This document shows positions 17,188-26,468 of a stretch of DNA of 64,000 bases, in pieces. Made by a program: the position numbers and the translations under genes. Under the pieces are notes generated by a model. The model made no database searches and was not told the origin of the DNA. It was given only the letters and a program-made list of their open reading frames with translations. Positions within the stretch are counted from its first letter, which is position 1; every line of letters begins with the position of its first letter. Source of the stretch: Chryseobacterium sp. BLS98 (lineage in GTDB: Bacteria; Bacteroidota; Bacteroidia; Flavobacteriales; Weeksellaceae); assembly GCF_001045445.1 (NCBI RefSeq), contig NZ_LFNF01000003.1, forward strand, positions 434,001 through 498,000, read 5' to 3'.

Positions 17188-17243
17188 GTATAAACTGCAA
17201 TGAGGCAGTGGTGTTAGTTGAAAATATTTTAAATTGACAGGGG

Positions 17244-17882
17244 TTATTTCGAGAAGAAATCCATCAAGTCCATATAGTTCTTCTGATTTACACCGTGCCC
17301 GCTCATATACTCTCTGAAAGTAAAATAACAGCTCAGATCATAAAGCAGATCTGCGGCTTTTCTTCCCCATTCCATTGGGATAACGGCATCATCGGTTCCG
17401 TGCGAAACAAAGAAGCGGAGCCTTTCCAGTTTTTTTTTGTCTTTTACGATACCAGCCAGAAGTTTCTCCTCAGGATAGCTGCTGAGGCAGGCTACATAAT
17501 TGAACAGCTCCGGATGTTTTAATGCTAAGGCATAGCACAAAATTCCACCCTGGCTGAAACCACACAGATGGACTTTGCTTTCTGTAAGTCCGTAATGGTT
17601 TATAATTTTTAATATATTCTCCAGCACACTGTCCAGTGATTCCTTAGCCTGGGAAATGTCGATGAAGTTTTCAGGATTATTGAAATCAATGTCAAACCAG
17701 GAATAGCCTTCAAACTGAGTATCTCTGGGGGCTCTGAAGCTTACGATAAGCCAGTCGGCGGGAAGAGTTTCCCTGAAGCTGAAAAGATCCTGCTCATTGC
17801 TTCCATAGCCGTGAAGCATAAAAAGAACAGTGGTATTGGGAGTGATATGTTCCGGTTCTCTTACTATATAATCTAAATTCAT
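17244..17882 (-). CDS. Alpha/beta hydrolase, phospholipase/carboxylesterase family
   Basis: A 212-residue cytoplasmic hydrolase. The oxyanion-hole start is FMLHGYGSNEQD; the nucleophile is S110 in LCGFSQGG; the acid is D165 in HGTDDAVIP; the base is H196 in MSGHGV. The length fits the compact family that includes bacterial carboxylesterases and acyl-protein thioesterase-like enzymes. The natural substrate is unknown. It is transcribed alone and has its own terminator. Confidence 0.87.
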   Translation of the reverse strand: MNLDYIVREPEHITPNTTVLFMLHGYGSNEQDLFSFRETLPADWLIVSFRAPRDTQFEGYSWFDIDFNNPENFIDISQAKESLDSVLENILKIINHYGLTESKVHLCGFSQGGILCYALALKHPELFNYVACLSSYPEEKLLAGIVKDKKKLERLRFFVSHGTDDAVIPMEWGRKAADLLYDLSCYFTFREYMSGHGVNQKNYMDLMDFFSK

Positions 17883-18107
17883 ACAGCAAATATAATTAAT
17901 AAATCATATTATAAATCCAAAATATGGATGCTGTTTTTTATCCTGATTATCCATAAGCAATGCACGCTCAAAGATAGGCTGTTACTGTTATTATGCTTTT
18001 TGCTGATTTGATATTATTTGGAAAACTTTATTGGAAATTTTTCATAAAAGTTATTTTTATATTAATAAAAAACCTATATTTGAAACATTAAAAATCTATT
18101 TGGAGAA

Positions 18108-18530
18108 ATGAAGCAATTTTACAAATCAAAAAGTTTACTTAGACTTTCTTTTTTATTCGTTTTATTATTTTCGGTAATTACTGTAGTTAATTCTTGTAAA
18201 AAGGATGACGATGAAGATGAGTTCACGGATCACGTTGTTCAGTTTGAAGTGAAAACAACTACCGGAGGAGTGATCAGAGCTATCGTAACACAGGTAGGAA
18301 CCACAAAAACCGACATTTTCGATCCTGTAGGAACTACATGGGCGAGTGGTGAATTTTTTGTAAATTCAAGTCAGGCACAGTTAAACCTTGATGCTAAAGC
18401 AGATCTTCCGGATGCCACCTCTGAACTGGTAGTTAATCTTTGGATAGATGGCGAAATCGTAAGAACCAAAAAGATGGTGGGAGCAGGGCCGCTAGTCGCT
18501 TCTATTGATTACAGCTTCTTAGAATTATAG
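18108..18530 (+). CDS. Small lipoprotein with acidic export-type signal
   Basis: A 140-residue lipoprotein with lipobox VVNSC followed at once by KKDDDEDE. Acidic residues just after the Cys resemble the lipoprotein export signal described in Capnocytophaga and Flavobacterium, which sends lipoproteins to the cell surface. The rest looks like a beta-rich domain (VVQFEVKTTTGGVIRA, SIDYSFLEL). I do not recognise a family. A TATATTTG -7-like element lies at 18075-18082. A terminator shared with the convergent regulator gene follows. Confidence 0.65.
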   Translation: MKQFYKSKSLLRLSFLFVLLFSVITVVNSCKKDDDEDEFTDHVVQFEVKTTTGGVIRAIVTQVGTTKTDIFDPVGTTWASGEFFVNSSQAQLNLDAKADLPDATSELVVNLWIDGEIVRTKKMVGAGPLVASIDYSFLEL

Positions 18531-18550
18531 AATACTTACTCATATATAAA

Positions 18551-18578
18551 AACCGCTTTTAAAAGGCGGTTTTTTTTA
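18551..18578 (+). terminator. Terminator after the small lipoprotein gene
   Basis: The stem AACCGC/GCGGTT has an AT inner stem (TTT/AAA) and a long T-run. It probably also shields the convergent response-regulator gene. Confidence 0.75.
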
Positions 18579-18627
18579 TTTTTATGAATTGATTTTTCTG
18601 TGTTTTCATTAGAATTTTATAATCATT

Positions 18628-19266
18628 TTATTCCTCAATTAGCTGATGCTGTATAGCACGGTTAATAAGCTCTGTAGAGTTTCTGGCCTGGAACTTTTGT
18701 AATAAATTTTTACGGTGGGTATCCACAGTGAGAGGGCTTAGGAAAAGCTCTTCGGCAATCATTGCACTTGTTTTCCCTTCTGCTACCATCCGGAGGATCT
18801 GTTTCTCCCGTTTGGTGATCCTTGGCACAGGAAGATCGTTCTGGGAAGGTCTGCTGATGATCTGCTTTGTTTCCTCACAAAAAACAATATTTCCTGAGAG
18901 AGCTCCTTTAATGCATATCACCAGTTCATCTATTGACGTATTTTTAAGGATATATCCACTGGCTCCATTCTGTATAGCCTGCATAATAATGCTTCGTTCC
19001 GAGCGGTTGCTGAACATAATTACGGAAGTATTGGGTGATATTTTTTTGATTTCCCGGCAAAGTTCTGTTCCGTTGGTATCCGGCAGTGTGATATCCAAAA
19101 GAATTATATCTATCTCATTGGACCGGAGAAAACTGATGAGGTCTGAACCGGTTGTAAAAGTTTCCAAAACAGTAAGAAACGATTGGCTTTTCAGCATCAT
19201 TTTTAATCCTTCAATGACGATGGGGTGGTCATCTACGATAACGATATTTATTTTATGAGACTGCAT
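18628..19266 (-). CDS. NarL/FixJ-family response regulator
   Basis: A 212-residue response regulator. The receiver has VIVDDHPIV, phospho-acceptor D58 in LLDITLPDTNG, and the conserved Lys in GYILKNTS. A LuxR-type DNA-binding domain follows (ITKREKQILRMVAEGKTS, EELFLSPLTVDTHRKNLL). It overlaps the upstream histidine kinase gene by 14 bp, so the two are co-translated and almost certainly a cognate pair. A triplet of TAGGTA-type repeats upstream of the kinase gene is a candidate binding site. Confidence 0.92.
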   Translation of the reverse strand: MQSHKINIVIVDDHPIVIEGLKMMLKSQSFLTVLETFTTGSDLISFLRSNEIDIILLDITLPDTNGTELCREIKKISPNTSVIMFSNRSERSIIMQAIQNGASGYILKNTSIDELVICIKGALSGNIVFCEETKQIISRPSQNDLPVPRITKREKQILRMVAEGKTSAMIAEELFLSPLTVDTHRKNLLQKFQARNSTELINRAIQHQLIEE

Positions 19267-21256
19267 GGGTATCTAATTCAATATTAATAGTTGTTCCTTC
19301 GTCATCTGAATTGATCTCCATTTTGCCTTTCAGATAATCTACTCTGTTTTTAAGATTATGAAGACCCATACTTTGAGATTTTCTGTAATCTTCTTCTTTA
19401 AATCCTTTTCCGTTATCTTCTACGGTGATCATGAAGTTTTCATCAGATTGTGAGCATTGCAGCAGTATATTGGTGGCTTCCGAATGTTTAACAGAGTTGG
19501 CCAGTAGTTCCTGTGCAATTCTGTAAATATTAAGCTGTATGGATAAAGGAGTATTTTTGCTGATGTTAATAGCCTGAAAGTCTACCTTAAGGTCTTTTCG
19601 GATATAGAACTCGCACAGATCTTTAAGGGCGGTTTCCAGTCCGAAGCTCAAAAGGGATTCCGGCATCAGGTTTCTGGCCACATGGCGAAGTTCGGTAACA
19701 GAATTATCCAGTTGGTTTAAAATTTTGTAAAAATCCTTATGCCGGTCCGCTTCAAGGTGGGTTGAAGACCAGGTAGAAAAATTTATTTTAACTCCGGCAA
19801 GCATTCCGCCAAGGCCATCATGGAGATCTTTGGCAATGCGGGCTCTTTCTCTCTCTTCTCCTTCCAGAATAGCTTTCGTAAGGGCCAGCTCTTCTCTCTG
19901 CTGAATTTCCTTTATTTCCTGCTGAAGATTTATTTCGCGCTGTTCCGAAATTTTTTTATTCTTTTTAAAATTTAAAAAACCTAAAATGATAAATCCGGCA
20001 GATAACAGGGAAGCGAGTCCCAGAATCCACATATATTTGTTTTTTTTGCTGATCTCCAGCTTTTTTTGTACCAGTTCTTTATCCCTTTCGGATTTTCTGT
20101 ATTTTGCTTCAAGAACAGCAATGTTTTTATGGATAGAAACCGTGTTGAGGCTGTCAAAAGAATTTATATAACGCTCGGCATACAGGTTGGCTTTAGTTGT
20201 ATCCTTTAGTGCGGAGTAGTTTTTGGAAAGTTCTTTTAAAACTTCCTGCTTGTTTTTTTGATAGGGTGTCTTGGCATAAACTTCTTTAAAAATTTTATTG
20301 GATTTGCTGTAGTCTTTCAGTTCACTGTTAAGTTGTCCTTCAAACAGCTTTATTCTTTCTGCGATAACTGTATTTTTATATTTTTCGGCATTGCTTAATC
20401 CTTTGGCAAAAAGCTTTACCGCCTCCGGATAATTTTTTTGCTTCATATGATAATATCCTAAAGTACAGTAATAAAGTGAATAAAAATTGGATTCCGGATA
20501 GTCTTTTATGATAGCATAGGTTTTTTCTAATTCTGCCTTTGCCTGAGACATTTTGTTTTCTCTCATCAGAGCATCTGCCTTAAACAAAACAACTTCTCCC
20601 TTTATTGCTTTGGCCTGTGCTGTTTGTTTTTTCAGTTTGTTGATAGAATTTTCAGCCAGGCTCATATATTCTATTGCTTTTGGATAGTCTTTTGAGTTAT
20701 AGAATAAAATACCCATACTTTTGTATAAAGCGCCGGAAAGCTCATAATCTTTTAGAGTCTTAGCCAGCGGTATTGCTTTATTGGTGAGAATGTTCATAGA
20801 CTCTACTTCCTTATTCTGAATGATCCTGAATAATGCTTTATTCTGGAACATAATGATCCTTATTTTTTTGGCTTCATTACTCTTATACTTTTTCAGAATC
20901 GATTCTATGTTTGTGAAATCTTTTTCAAGAAGATTGACGGCATCGGGCTTTGAATAGTTTATAATGGACTGATAGTAAAGTCCTATATCTCTGTACACAG
21001 GACTGTTGGACGAATTTTCCAACCCCTGTTTCAGATACTTCTGATAATTTTCAATATCCTGCTTTGTAAAATAGGTTGCGGCAATCTGATAGGACTTAAT
21101 GGCTTTTACTGTATCAACAGTTTCATTGTTGGCAGCCAGAACCAGACTGTCAAAATTATTATTCTTTTTCTCCAGAGAATAAAAGTAAAGAGACTGCGCC
21201 TCAATATTGAGTATGCCAAAAAACAATATTAATAATACAACTAATTTTTTTTTCAT
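19253..21256 (-). CDS. TPR-containing sensor histidine kinase (NarX/HPK7 type)
   Basis: A 667-residue membrane kinase. A signal peptide ends near IEAQS. A periplasmic region of TPR-like helices covers about residues 40-370, followed by a transmembrane helix at about 409-430. The cytoplasmic part has a coiled coil, then H479 in RIAKDLHDGLGGMLAG (HisKA_3) and an ATPase domain (AQELLANSVKHS, VEDNGKGF, SMGLHNLKNR). It would phosphorylate the adjacent NarL-type regulator. The TPR sensor suggests that it detects a protein or peptide in the periplasm. Two lipoprotein genes flank the pair. Confidence 0.92.
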   Translation of the reverse strand: MKKKLVVLLILFFGILNIEAQSLYFYSLEKKNNNFDSLVLAANNETVDTVKAIKSYQIAATYFTKQDIENYQKYLKQGLENSSNSPVYRDIGLYYQSIINYSKPDAVNLLEKDFTNIESILKKYKSNEAKKIRIIMFQNKALFRIIQNKEVESMNILTNKAIPLAKTLKDYELSGALYKSMGILFYNSKDYPKAIEYMSLAENSINKLKKQTAQAKAIKGEVVLFKADALMRENKMSQAKAELEKTYAIIKDYPESNFYSLYYCTLGYYHMKQKNYPEAVKLFAKGLSNAEKYKNTVIAERIKLFEGQLNSELKDYSKSNKIFKEVYAKTPYQKNKQEVLKELSKNYSALKDTTKANLYAERYINSFDSLNTVSIHKNIAVLEAKYRKSERDKELVQKKLEISKKNKYMWILGLASLLSAGFIILGFLNFKKNKKISEQREINLQQEIKEIQQREELALTKAILEGEERERARIAKDLHDGLGGMLAGVKINFSTWSSTHLEADRHKDFYKILNQLDNSVTELRHVARNLMPESLLSFGLETALKDLCEFYIRKDLKVDFQAINISKNTPLSIQLNIYRIAQELLANSVKHSEATNILLQCSQSDENFMITVEDNGKGFKEEDYRKSQSMGLHNLKNRVDYLKGKMEINSDDEGTTINIELDTHAVS

Positions 21257-21363
21257 GTTTTTTGTGTAATCATGATTTATATTATGAATATTTTATGAAT
21301 TTATTAAAAAAAATAATATGCATTCGTAAGTTACTTCATTTTTTTAAAGTAGCTATTTGGAGA

Positions 21364-21390
21364 TAGGTACAAAATACCTAAAAATAGGTA
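21364..21390. promoter_or_regulatory. TAGGTA inverted/direct repeat operator candidate
   Basis: TAGGTA (21364-21369), N5, TACCTA (21375-21380), N4, TAGGTA (21385-21390). It lies 24 nt upstream of the -33 element of the lipoprotein gene and about 108 nt upstream of the divergent kinase gene. The position suits an activator such as the NarL-type regulator. Confidence 0.5.
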
Positions 21391-21414
21391 GATATAAATA
21401 CTCTTTTTTATGTA

Positions 21415-21445
21415 TTGTCCTTTCCGGGCATACAGGATAGTTTTG
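21415..21445 (+). promoter_or_regulatory. Promoter of the acidic-signal lipoprotein gene
   Basis: TTG (21415-21417), 20 nt, TAGTTTTG (21438-21445). It matches the flavobacterial consensus and sits just downstream of the TAGGTA repeats. Confidence 0.6.
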
Positions 21446-21515
21446 TGAAACATTGCAAGGTTTGATGAAAAAATATAAATAAAGTACAGGTAAGAATTAG
21501 TTTATAAATTAAAAT

Positions 21516-22022
21516 ATGAGAATTATGAAAAAAATCGGTTTACACAAAACATTCAGAAATGCAGTTGCTTTTTTAATGACAGCGCTTCTCTTAGGCTTTG
21601 TATCTTCATGCAGCAAAGATGATGACGATGATGCAGGAGGAGGAGTTATAGGCGGAGGCGCCAATTATAAAATAACTGTTACTTTGAATGGGGTAAATTC
21701 TACCGATGATTATGTTTCTGTAGTTGCTTCAGGAAGTGATCATCAAAACAGTACTTCCATATGGAAAATTAATGGAACCGTTCAAAACGGACAAACAGCT
21801 GTAGGATTAAACGACAATAGTTTTACCGGTTCTACCAAAACCTATATTATTGAGACCAATTCCCCTATTGCGGCTTTAGCAGCTTCAATTCAGGTGATCA
21901 ACTATAACTCTTCCATTACAGGAACTTATAAAATTGAAAAAAACGGAACAGCAGTGGTTGATGAGAATATTAATTTAACAACCAACGGGGCCGATTTTAC
22001 GAAGCAGTATTCATTCAATTAA
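21516..22022 (+). CDS. Small lipoprotein with acidic/glycine export-type signal
   Basis: A 168-residue lipoprotein. The start may be the ATG at 21516 or the one at 21525. The lipobox FVSSC is followed by SKDDDDDAGGG, an acidic tract and a flexible glycine linker, again like a surface-export signal. The remainder looks like one beta-sandwich domain (YKITVTLNGVNSTDDYVSV). No family recognised. It is divergent from the histidine kinase gene, with a shared regulatory region that carries TAGGTA repeats, so it may be a target of that system. Confidence 0.65.
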   Translation: MRIMKKIGLHKTFRNAVAFLMTALLLGFVSSCSKDDDDDAGGGVIGGGANYKITVTLNGVNSTDDYVSVVASGSDHQNSTSIWKINGTVQNGQTAVGLNDNSFTGSTKTYIIETNSPIAALAASIQVINYNSSITGTYKIEKNGTAVVDENINLTTNGADFTKQYSFN

Positions 22023-22112
22023 ATGATTATTTATAGACAGTAAGGCTTTATAGTTTTTATCTTTAACTCTCTTCAAAGATGAAGTAACTTTTCAGGTTAG
22101 AATTTTGTATTA

Positions 22113-22149
22113 AAAAGAGCGGCTTTGATTCCAAAGCCGCTCTTTTAAA
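22113..22149. terminator. Bidirectional terminator between the lipoprotein gene and tyrS
   Basis: A perfect 15-bp stem (22113-22127 with 22132-22146) around ATTC, with A residues on one side and T residues on the other, serves both convergent genes. Confidence 0.85.
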
Positions 22150-22162
22150 TTATTTAAAGATT

Positions 22163-23458
22163 TTACTGTACTTTCACAATAAAATAGCTTTTCTTACCCT
22201 TTTGAAGCAGTAAGAACTTACCGTCGATAAGATCGCCTTCATTAGCTGTATAAGTATCATTTACTTTTTCTTTGTTTACAGAAACTGCGTTTCCTTTGAT
22301 TTCTCTCTGGGCCTCACTTTTAGACTTTAAGAATCCTGATTTTTCAGAAAGAAGATCAATAATGCTGATTCCCAGAACATCAGCTTTAGGAAGCTCTTTT
22401 TGCGGAACACCGTCAAAAACCTCCAGGAATGTTTCCTCGTCAAGACTTACCAGGTCTTCTGCTGTAGAACGTCCGAAAAGAATTTCTGAGGCTTTCACCG
22501 CTTTTTCGTACTCCTCTTTGCCGTGTACCCATACCGTTACCTCTTCAGCTAATTTTTTCTGAAGCTTTCTTTCGTGGGGAGCTGTTTTATGCTCTTCAAT
22601 CAAAGCTTCAATTTCTTCTTTGCCTAAGAATGTGTAGAATTTAATAAATCTTTCGGCATCATCGTCAGTAGCGTTCAGCCAGAACTGGTAGAATTTGTAC
22701 GGAGACGTTTTCTTTTTATCCAGCCAGTAATTTTCACCGCTTTCCGATTTACCGAATTTAGAGCCGTCTGCTTTTGTAATCAAAGGAACCGTTAAAGCAA
22801 ATGCTTCTCCCTGGGCTTTTCTGCGGATCAGTTCTGTACCCGTGGTGATATTTCCCCACTGGTCAGAACCTCCCATCTGAAGCTTTACATTATTATTTTG
22901 ATACAGATGAAGGAAGTCATATCCCTGAATAAGCTGGTACGTAAATTCCGTAAAGCTCATCCCGTCCGCTCCGCCATCTCCTGAAAATCTCTTTTTCACA
23001 GAGTCTTTCGCCATCATATAATTAACGGTAATGTTTTTTCCCACATTTTTGGCAAAATCAAGGAAAGAAATATTCTTCATCCAGTCATAATTATTGACCA
23101 GTTCAGCTTTATTTGGCCCGTCAGCATCAAAATCCAGAAATCTTGAAAGCTGGTTCTTTAAACAGTCAACATAATGAAGAAGTGTTGCTTCATCCAGCAG
23201 ATTTCTTTCTGCAGATTTTCCCGAAGGATCTCCGATCATTCCCGTGGCACCGCCTACCAGGGCAATGGGTTTGTGCCCATGCTGCTGGAAATGTGCCAGA
23301 ATTTTGATCTGGATAAGACTTCCGATATGCAAAGAATCAGCAGTCGGGTCAAAACCAATATATGCAGTAGTTACCTCTTTATTCAGTTGTTCATCGGTTC
23401 CTGGCATCATATCGGCAAAAAGACCACGCCATTTCAGTTCTTCTATAAAGGAATTCAT
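22163..23458 (-). CDS. tyrS: Tyrosyl-tRNA synthetase
   Basis: A 431-residue class I synthetase of normal bacterial length. The HIGH-type motif is HIGS (residues 44-47, in ADSLHIGSL) and the KMSKS-type motif is KFGKS in [10 protein letters not shown]. The tyrosine-binding region includes YDFLHLYQ and [11 protein letters not shown]-terminal S4 RNA-binding domain covers about the last 70 residues. A TATCTTTG -7-like element lies upstream (23487-23494 on the plus strand, read on minus). Confidence 0.97.
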   Translation of the reverse strand: MNSFIEELKWRGLFADMMPGTDEQLNKEVTTAYIGFDPTADSLHIGSLIQIKILAHFQQHGHKPIALVGGATGMIGDPSGKSAERNLLDEATLLHYVDCLKNQLSRFLDFDADGPNKAELVNNYDWMKNISFLDFAKNVGKNITVNYMMAKDSVKKRFSGDGGADGMSFTEFTYQLIQGYDFLHLYQNNNVKLQMGGSDQWGNITTGTELIRRKAQGEAFALTVPLITKADGSKFGKSESGENYWLDKKKTSPYKFYQFWLNATDDDAERFIKFYTFLGKEEIEALIEEHKTAPHERKLQKKLAEEVTVWVHGKEEYEKAVKASEILFGRSTAEDLVSLDEETFLEVFDGVPQKELPKADVLGISIIDLLSEKSGFLKSKSEAQREIKGNAVSVNKEKVNDTYTANEGDLIDGKFLLLQKGKKSYFIVKVQ

Positions 23459-23523
23459 CTATAATTTTCTTTAAAATTTAACGGGGCAAAGATAGTAAAT
23501 TCAGAAGTATGACGGGTAAAAAA

Positions 23524-23645
23524 GCGAAAAAGCAAAATAGCAAAAACCGCAAAGCAAAGAAGGCAAAGAGGCTGAGCGGGAAAATGAATAAATCGAGATA
23601 TATTGCTTTCTTTCCTTCTCAACTGTTAACCCTTTGCTTTTTCGC
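23524..23645. repeat. Inverted-repeat intergenic element (GCGAAAAAGCAAA arms)
   Basis: Perfect 13-bp arms (23524-23536 and 23633-23645) enclose 96 bp. The left side is a degenerate run of GCAAA-type units. The right arm includes the -33 TTTG of the next promoter. A related element lies at 38642-38734. Confidence 0.5.
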
Positions 23646-23663
23646 CCCAAATCTTTATATTTG
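23633..23663 (+). promoter_or_regulatory. Promoter of the sigma factor gene, probably giving a leaderless mRNA
   Basis: TTTG (23633-23636), exactly 19 nt, TATATTTG (23656-23663). The ATG follows only 6 nt after the -7 element, so transcription should start at or next to the start codon. Confidence 0.7.
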
Positions 23664-23669
23664 TTAATA

Positions 23670-24230
23670 ATGAACGACGAACAGCTATTCCTGCTTATTC
23701 AAAAGGCAAAAGAAAAGGACCAGAAGGCCCAGACCAAACTCATCAATATTTTTTGGGTGGATGTTTTTGCTTTTGTCATGAAGAAAGTGAAAGATGAAAA
23801 TGATGCAGATGAAATTACGGTGAATGTTTTTTCAAAAGTGCTGTCGAAACTGGATATGTACGATCCACATTTTCAGTTCAAAACCTGGGTGCTGACCATT
23901 GCGCAAAATACCGTTATTGATTTCTGGAGAAAAAGAAGCCGCGAAAACCAGGATCCTACTGAAAACCTTGATGAGGTTAAAAATCAGTTTGCAAAATCTC
24001 CGGAAGAGCTAATGATCTCCAATGAAGAACAGAAAAAGATCATCAAGACCATCGAATCGCTGGATGCCAATTATCAGGACATCATCAGATTAAGGTTTTT
24101 TGAGGAAAAAAGCATCAAAGAAATTGCGGAAGAACTCGGGATTTCCGTAGCCAATACCAAAGTCAGGGTGATGCGTGCCAAGAAGGTCCTTGCGGAGTTG
24201 CTGAAGAATAATGAGTTTGATGATAATTAG
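23670..24230 (+). CDS. RNA polymerase sigma factor, ECF/sigma-70 family
   Basis: About 186 residues from the ATG at 23670. Region 2 is recognised by ADEITVNVFSKVLSKLDMYD and FKTWVLTIAQNTVIDFWRKR; region 4 by YQDIIRLRFFEEKSIKEIAEELG and SVANTKVRVMRAKKVL. The two are joined by an acidic linker. No anti-sigma factor gene adjoins it, so it may be controlled at the level of transcription or by an unlinked partner. An in-frame start at 23634 lies inside the promoter and was rejected. Confidence 0.9.
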   Translation: MNDEQLFLLIQKAKEKDQKAQTKLINIFWVDVFAFVMKKVKDENDADEITVNVFSKVLSKLDMYDPHFQFKTWVLTIAQNTVIDFWRKRSRENQDPTENLDEVKNQFAKSPEELMISNEEQKKIIKTIESLDANYQDIIRLRFFEEKSIKEIAEELGISVANTKVRVMRAKKVLAELLKNNEFDDN

Positions 24231-24323
24231 TCATTCAGAGTATCAAAATAACCACCGGAGTCTAAAAGGCAAAGTTCATCTTATGGTCTTAAAGATTAGC
24301 TAAACTTTAATGGATCAAAATTT

Positions 24324-24956
24324 TCACAGATAAACTTCCTCTTTTGTTTTAGGAAGAATAATTTTCCTTGGCTCTTTCTGATTCCTGTTCTGCAGGTCTA
24401 TTTTCAATCCTTTTTTAATGTAAATTTCCTGCATGGATTGACCATATTCAGCAGTATTTTCTACTTCTTTGTTATAATTAAGCTGTCCTGTAGAAAGATT
24501 AAAGTCCACTTCTGTCCAATAATCTACCGGCCTGCCATATGTTGAAGAATGGCCTATCAGCTCAAAACGACCGTTCTGAAACCGGTATTTATCTGTGTAG
24601 CCCCATTTCCAGCTGCTGCCACCCGCCTGGGTAATGTTCAGGATTCCTTTTTCTATAGTTGTTTCCTGGTAAGGGTCGCCCATCATTCCGCCGCCGGCGC
24701 TTTCAAGAATAGCGTTTCTTGATTTACTTAAAACCATCCATGTTCCGCCGCTTTTTTTCTGAATCTGGATCTCACGGATTTTACCTAATTCCCCTTCATC
24801 TGTTGTGGTATAAATAACCACTCTTTCAGGAATTTTATCACCATCCAGATCGCCTTCCACAGTGTCAAGGATCTCCGAACCTGCCGGTTGAAGTTCTTTC
24901 TGGGCAAAGCAAAATATACTGATAATAACAGATAAGGTAAAAAAGATCTTCTTCAT
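24324..24956 (-). CDS. Secreted protein of unknown function with an FG-GAP/VCBS-like motif
   Basis: A 210-residue exported protein (signal peptide ending near IFCFAQ). Near the N-terminus EGDLDGDKIPERVVIY looks like one calcium-binding FG-GAP/VCBS-type repeat. The rest has a beta-rich region with SSWKWGYTDKYRFQNGRFELIG, a phrase seen in other Bacteroidota proteins that read a value next to a stored quantity. No enzyme motif is visible. It is transcribed alone, opposite to the sigma factor gene. Confidence 0.6.
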   Translation of the reverse strand: MKKIFFTLSVIISIFCFAQKELQPAGSEILDTVEGDLDGDKIPERVVIYTTTDEGELGKIREIQIQKKSGGTWMVLSKSRNAILESAGGGMMGDPYQETTIEKGILNITQAGGSSWKWGYTDKYRFQNGRFELIGHSSTYGRPVDYWTEVDFNLSTGQLNYNKEVENTAEYGQSMQEIYIKKGLKIDLQNRNQKEPRKIILPKTKEEVYL

Positions 24957-25016
24957 GATTTAATTTTAGTGGTTTAAAATTACTAAATTATATGTTTCAT
25001 CAATGTTGGTCTTTGA

Positions 25017-25045
25017 TTGTTTCGATAAAAAAATCACTAACTTTG
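25017..25045 (+). promoter_or_regulatory. Promoter of lipA
   Basis: TTG (25017-25019), 18 nt, TAACTTTG (25038-25045), with the ATG 20 nt downstream. Confidence 0.55.
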
Positions 25046-25065
25046 AGGCTCAATTTGAGAAATAA

Positions 25066-25932
25066 ATGGAGAATTTAGTTCAAGATACTACCGTTCAAAA
25101 GCCAAAGTGGATCCGTGTAAAACTTCCTACCGGGAAAAATTACAGAGAGCTTAGGACTTTGGTGGACAAATATAAATTAAATACCATATGCCAGAGCGGA
25201 AGCTGTCCGAATATGGGTGAATGCTGGGGAGAAGGAACGGCAACGTTCATGATCTTAGGAAATATCTGTACAAGAAGCTGCGGGTTCTGCGGTGTAAAAA
25301 CAGGAAAACCGCTTGATGTCAATTGGGATGAGCCGGAGAAAGTGGCACGTTCCATTAAGTTGATGAAAATTAAGCATGCTGTACTTACTTCTGTGGACCG
25401 GGATGATTTGAAAGATATGGGGTCTATTCTTTGGGCAGAAACCGTGAATGCCGTAAGAAGAATTTCTCCGGGAACAACTATGGAAACACTTATTCCCGAT
25501 TTTCAGGGAATTACCAAGCATATCGACAGGCTGGTAGAAGTGGCTCCGGAAGTGATCTCTCATAATATGGAAACAGTAAAACGTCTGACAAGAGAGGTTA
25601 GAATTCAGGCTAAATATGAAAGAAGCTTAGACGTTCTCAGATATTTAAAGGAAGCAGGCCAGAGAAGAACGAAAACAGGAGTAATGCTTGGTTTGGGAGA
25701 AACCAAAGATGAGGTTTTTCAAACCATTGAAGATATCAGAAATGCTAACGTCGATGTCATCACACTTGGACAGTATCTTCAGCCTACCAAAAAACATCTG
25801 CCGGTAAAAAAATTCATCACACCGGAAGAGTTTGATGAATTGGGAGACTTTGCAAGAAGCTTAGGATTCAGGCATGTGGAGAGCTCTCCATTGGTAAGAA
25901 GCTCTTACCACGCTGAAAAACATATTCACTAA
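25066..25932 (+). CDS. lipA: Lipoyl synthase
   Basis: A 288-residue radical SAM enzyme that inserts two sulfurs into octanoyl groups to make lipoate. It has both iron-sulfur clusters: the auxiliary one with C42, C47 and C53 ([13 protein letters not shown]) and the radical SAM cluster with C68, C72 and C75 (CTRSCGFC). The C-terminal serine ligand lies in [13 protein letters not shown]. Length is normal. It has a good promoter and terminator of its own; lipB is not adjacent. Confidence 0.97.
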   Translation: MENLVQDTTVQKPKWIRVKLPTGKNYRELRTLVDKYKLNTICQSGSCPNMGECWGEGTATFMILGNICTRSCGFCGVKTGKPLDVNWDEPEKVARSIKLMKIKHAVLTSVDRDDLKDMGSILWAETVNAVRRISPGTTMETLIPDFQGITKHIDRLVEVAPEVISHNMETVKRLTREVRIQAKYERSLDVLRYLKEAGQRRTKTGVMLGLGETKDEVFQTIEDIRNANVDVITLGQYLQPTKKHLPVKKFITPEEFDELGDFARSLGFRHVESSPLVRSSYHAEKHIH

Positions 25933-25937
25933 AATAT

Positions 25938-25964
25938 AACCGCTTCCTTTTGAAGCGGTTTTTT
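25938..25964 (+). terminator. Terminator after lipA
   Basis: The stem AACCGCTTC/GAAGCGGTT with a 5-nt loop is followed by T residues. Confidence 0.8.
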
Positions 25965-26021
25965 CATATTTGTTAAAAAAATAATTTTATTATTGAACTA
26001 ATTAAGATAGAATTGTGGATT

Positions 26022-26465
26022 ATGGAGAAAAATAACGAAGCAGAAAAGAAACGATTTATCAATAAATTTACTTTTTTCCTTGATTATATTTTTGAAGAGA
26101 CCAAAAAAGTTGAATACAAATATTTTTCAAATTTAGTTTTAGGAATAAATATAGTTTTAGAATATAAAGAGTATATAAGTAATCAACTTGCTTTCGAGTT
26201 AATCAGAAAAGAAGAAGAAAAATCCAATATTTTTTTGACAGATTTGCATAGATCCAATTATGTCAGCTTTTATTCTGATTTTGTTGCCGATTTTGATCCT
26301 GATGGATATTGGTCGGATTACCCTAACATATGGAAGGAAGAAATTCCTATATTGGATGATTATTTAAACCAGTTTGAATTTGTAAAAAACCAAAATTTAC
26401 AAAACGAATTCAAAGCTAAAATTGAACAGTTTAATATTTTATATATAAATTCTCAAGAAGTATAA
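26022..26465 (+). CDS. AT-rich hypothetical protein
   Basis: About 147 residues, unrecognised, charged and mostly helical by appearance (KKRFINKFTFFLDYIF, RKEEEKSNIF), with an acidic patch FVADFDPDGYW. No signal peptide or membrane segment. An upstream TTG in frame was set aside in favour of the ATG at 26022. Codons are more AT-rich than those of its neighbours. With the small membrane gene that starts 3 bp later it forms an isolated two-gene unit. An immunity or toxin-antitoxin role is possible but not supported by any motif. Confidence 0.6.
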   Translation: MEKNNEAEKKRFINKFTFFLDYIFEETKKVEYKYFSNLVLGINIVLEYKEYISNQLAFELIRKEEEKSNIFLTDLHRSNYVSFYSDFVADFDPDGYWSDYPNIWKEEIPILDDYLNQFEFVKNQNLQNEFKAKIEQFNILYINSQEV

Positions 26466-26468
26466 GAT

